Assembly (NCBI GenBank): GCA_002068715.1
Contig: MWAR01000309.1
Coordinates: forward strand, 1-5,650
DNA length: 5,650 nt
Source: a bacterium ADurb.Bin374
GTDB lineage: Bacteria > Riflebacteria > Ozemobacteria > Ozemobacterales > Ozemobacteraceae
Reading direction: 5' to 3'
Shown here: positions 5,578 to 5,650 of the stretch, piece by piece
How the letters are laid out: every line of letters begins with the position of its first letter
How positions within the stretch are numbered: position 1 is the first letter of the stretch
Translations under genes and position numbers: made by a program
Notes under the pieces: model-generated
Databases searched by the model: none
Told to the model about the DNA's origin: nothing
Seen by the model: only the letters and a program-made list of their open reading frames with translations

Positions 5578-5650
5578 ATGATACTGCGGCTCGGCTGGCG
5601 TAACCTGTGGAGAAACCCTCGTCGCACCTTCCTCCAGGTGCTGGCTGTCG
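5578..5650 (+). CDS. Second LolC/E-type ABC transporter permease, first 24 residues only (runs off window)
   Basis: The frame from ATG 5578 reads MILRLGWRNLWRNPRRTF and then LQVLAV, the beginning of a first membrane helix, before the window ends. Aligned with the start of the preceding permease (one gap after residue 3), 15 of 17 aligned residues are identical, so it is a paralogue of the same family. The ATG directly abuts the preceding TGA, with GGAGGG upstream. A pair of different permeases is the rule for LolC/LolE-type exporters, which work as heterodimers. The earlier ATG at 5574 is in another frame that stops at 5603 and lacks permease features. Confidence 0.85.
   Translation, partial: MILRLGWRNLWRNPRRTFLQVLAV

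Noticed and set aside
4527..5603. Plus-strand frame of 358 codons inside the first permease
   Set aside because: It is the +1-type shadow frame of the permease, dominated by Arg, Ala, Gly and Pro, without membrane segments.

Overview
The window looks like chromosomal DNA from a diderm (Gram-negative-type) bacterium with a GC-rich genome. The evidence for two membranes is a type IV pilus alignment module (PilM, PilN and the first residues of a PilO-like protein) on one strand, and a LolA-like periplasmic carrier followed by LolC/E-type permeases on the other. A SpoIID/LytB-domain peptidoglycan enzyme lies between them; such proteins also occur outside endospore formers. The combination would fit several non-enterobacterial diderm groups, and I cannot place it more precisely from sequence alone. 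I see no sign of a mobile element, CRISPR array, RNA gene or recent transfer.

Minus-strand block (1-3412), in transcription order: spoIID-like gene (3412-1934), a 136-base gap with a putative promoter and a perfect inverted repeat, pilM (1797-709), pilN (705-115), and the start of a pilO-like gene (102-1, running off the window). The pil genes are 3 and 12 bases apart, so they form an operon. PilM is a cytoplasmic actin-like ATPase-fold protein. It binds the cytoplasmic N-terminus of PilN, and PilN/PilO link it through the inner membrane to the secretin side of the pilus machine.

Plus-strand block (3575-5650): a secreted LolA-like protein (3575-4339), a FtsX/MacB-type permease that starts with GTG inside the previous stop codon (4336-5577), and a second permease starting at 5578 and cut by the window end. 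The first residues of the two permeases are nearly identical, so they are tandem paralogues. This looks like an accessory lipoprotein or lipid export system parallel to LolACDE; an ATPase gene would be expected just outside the window.

The two blocks diverge from a 162-base region (3413-3574) that holds a short palindrome and a short direct repeat but no clear promoter. The most notable observations are the operator-like inverted repeat in the presumed pilM promoter, an insertion of roughly 75-100 residues in the C-terminal part of the SpoIID-like protein, and the LolA-plus-two-permeases cassette. Nothing here is clearly a new system; most of the window is recognisable housekeeping or envelope biology.
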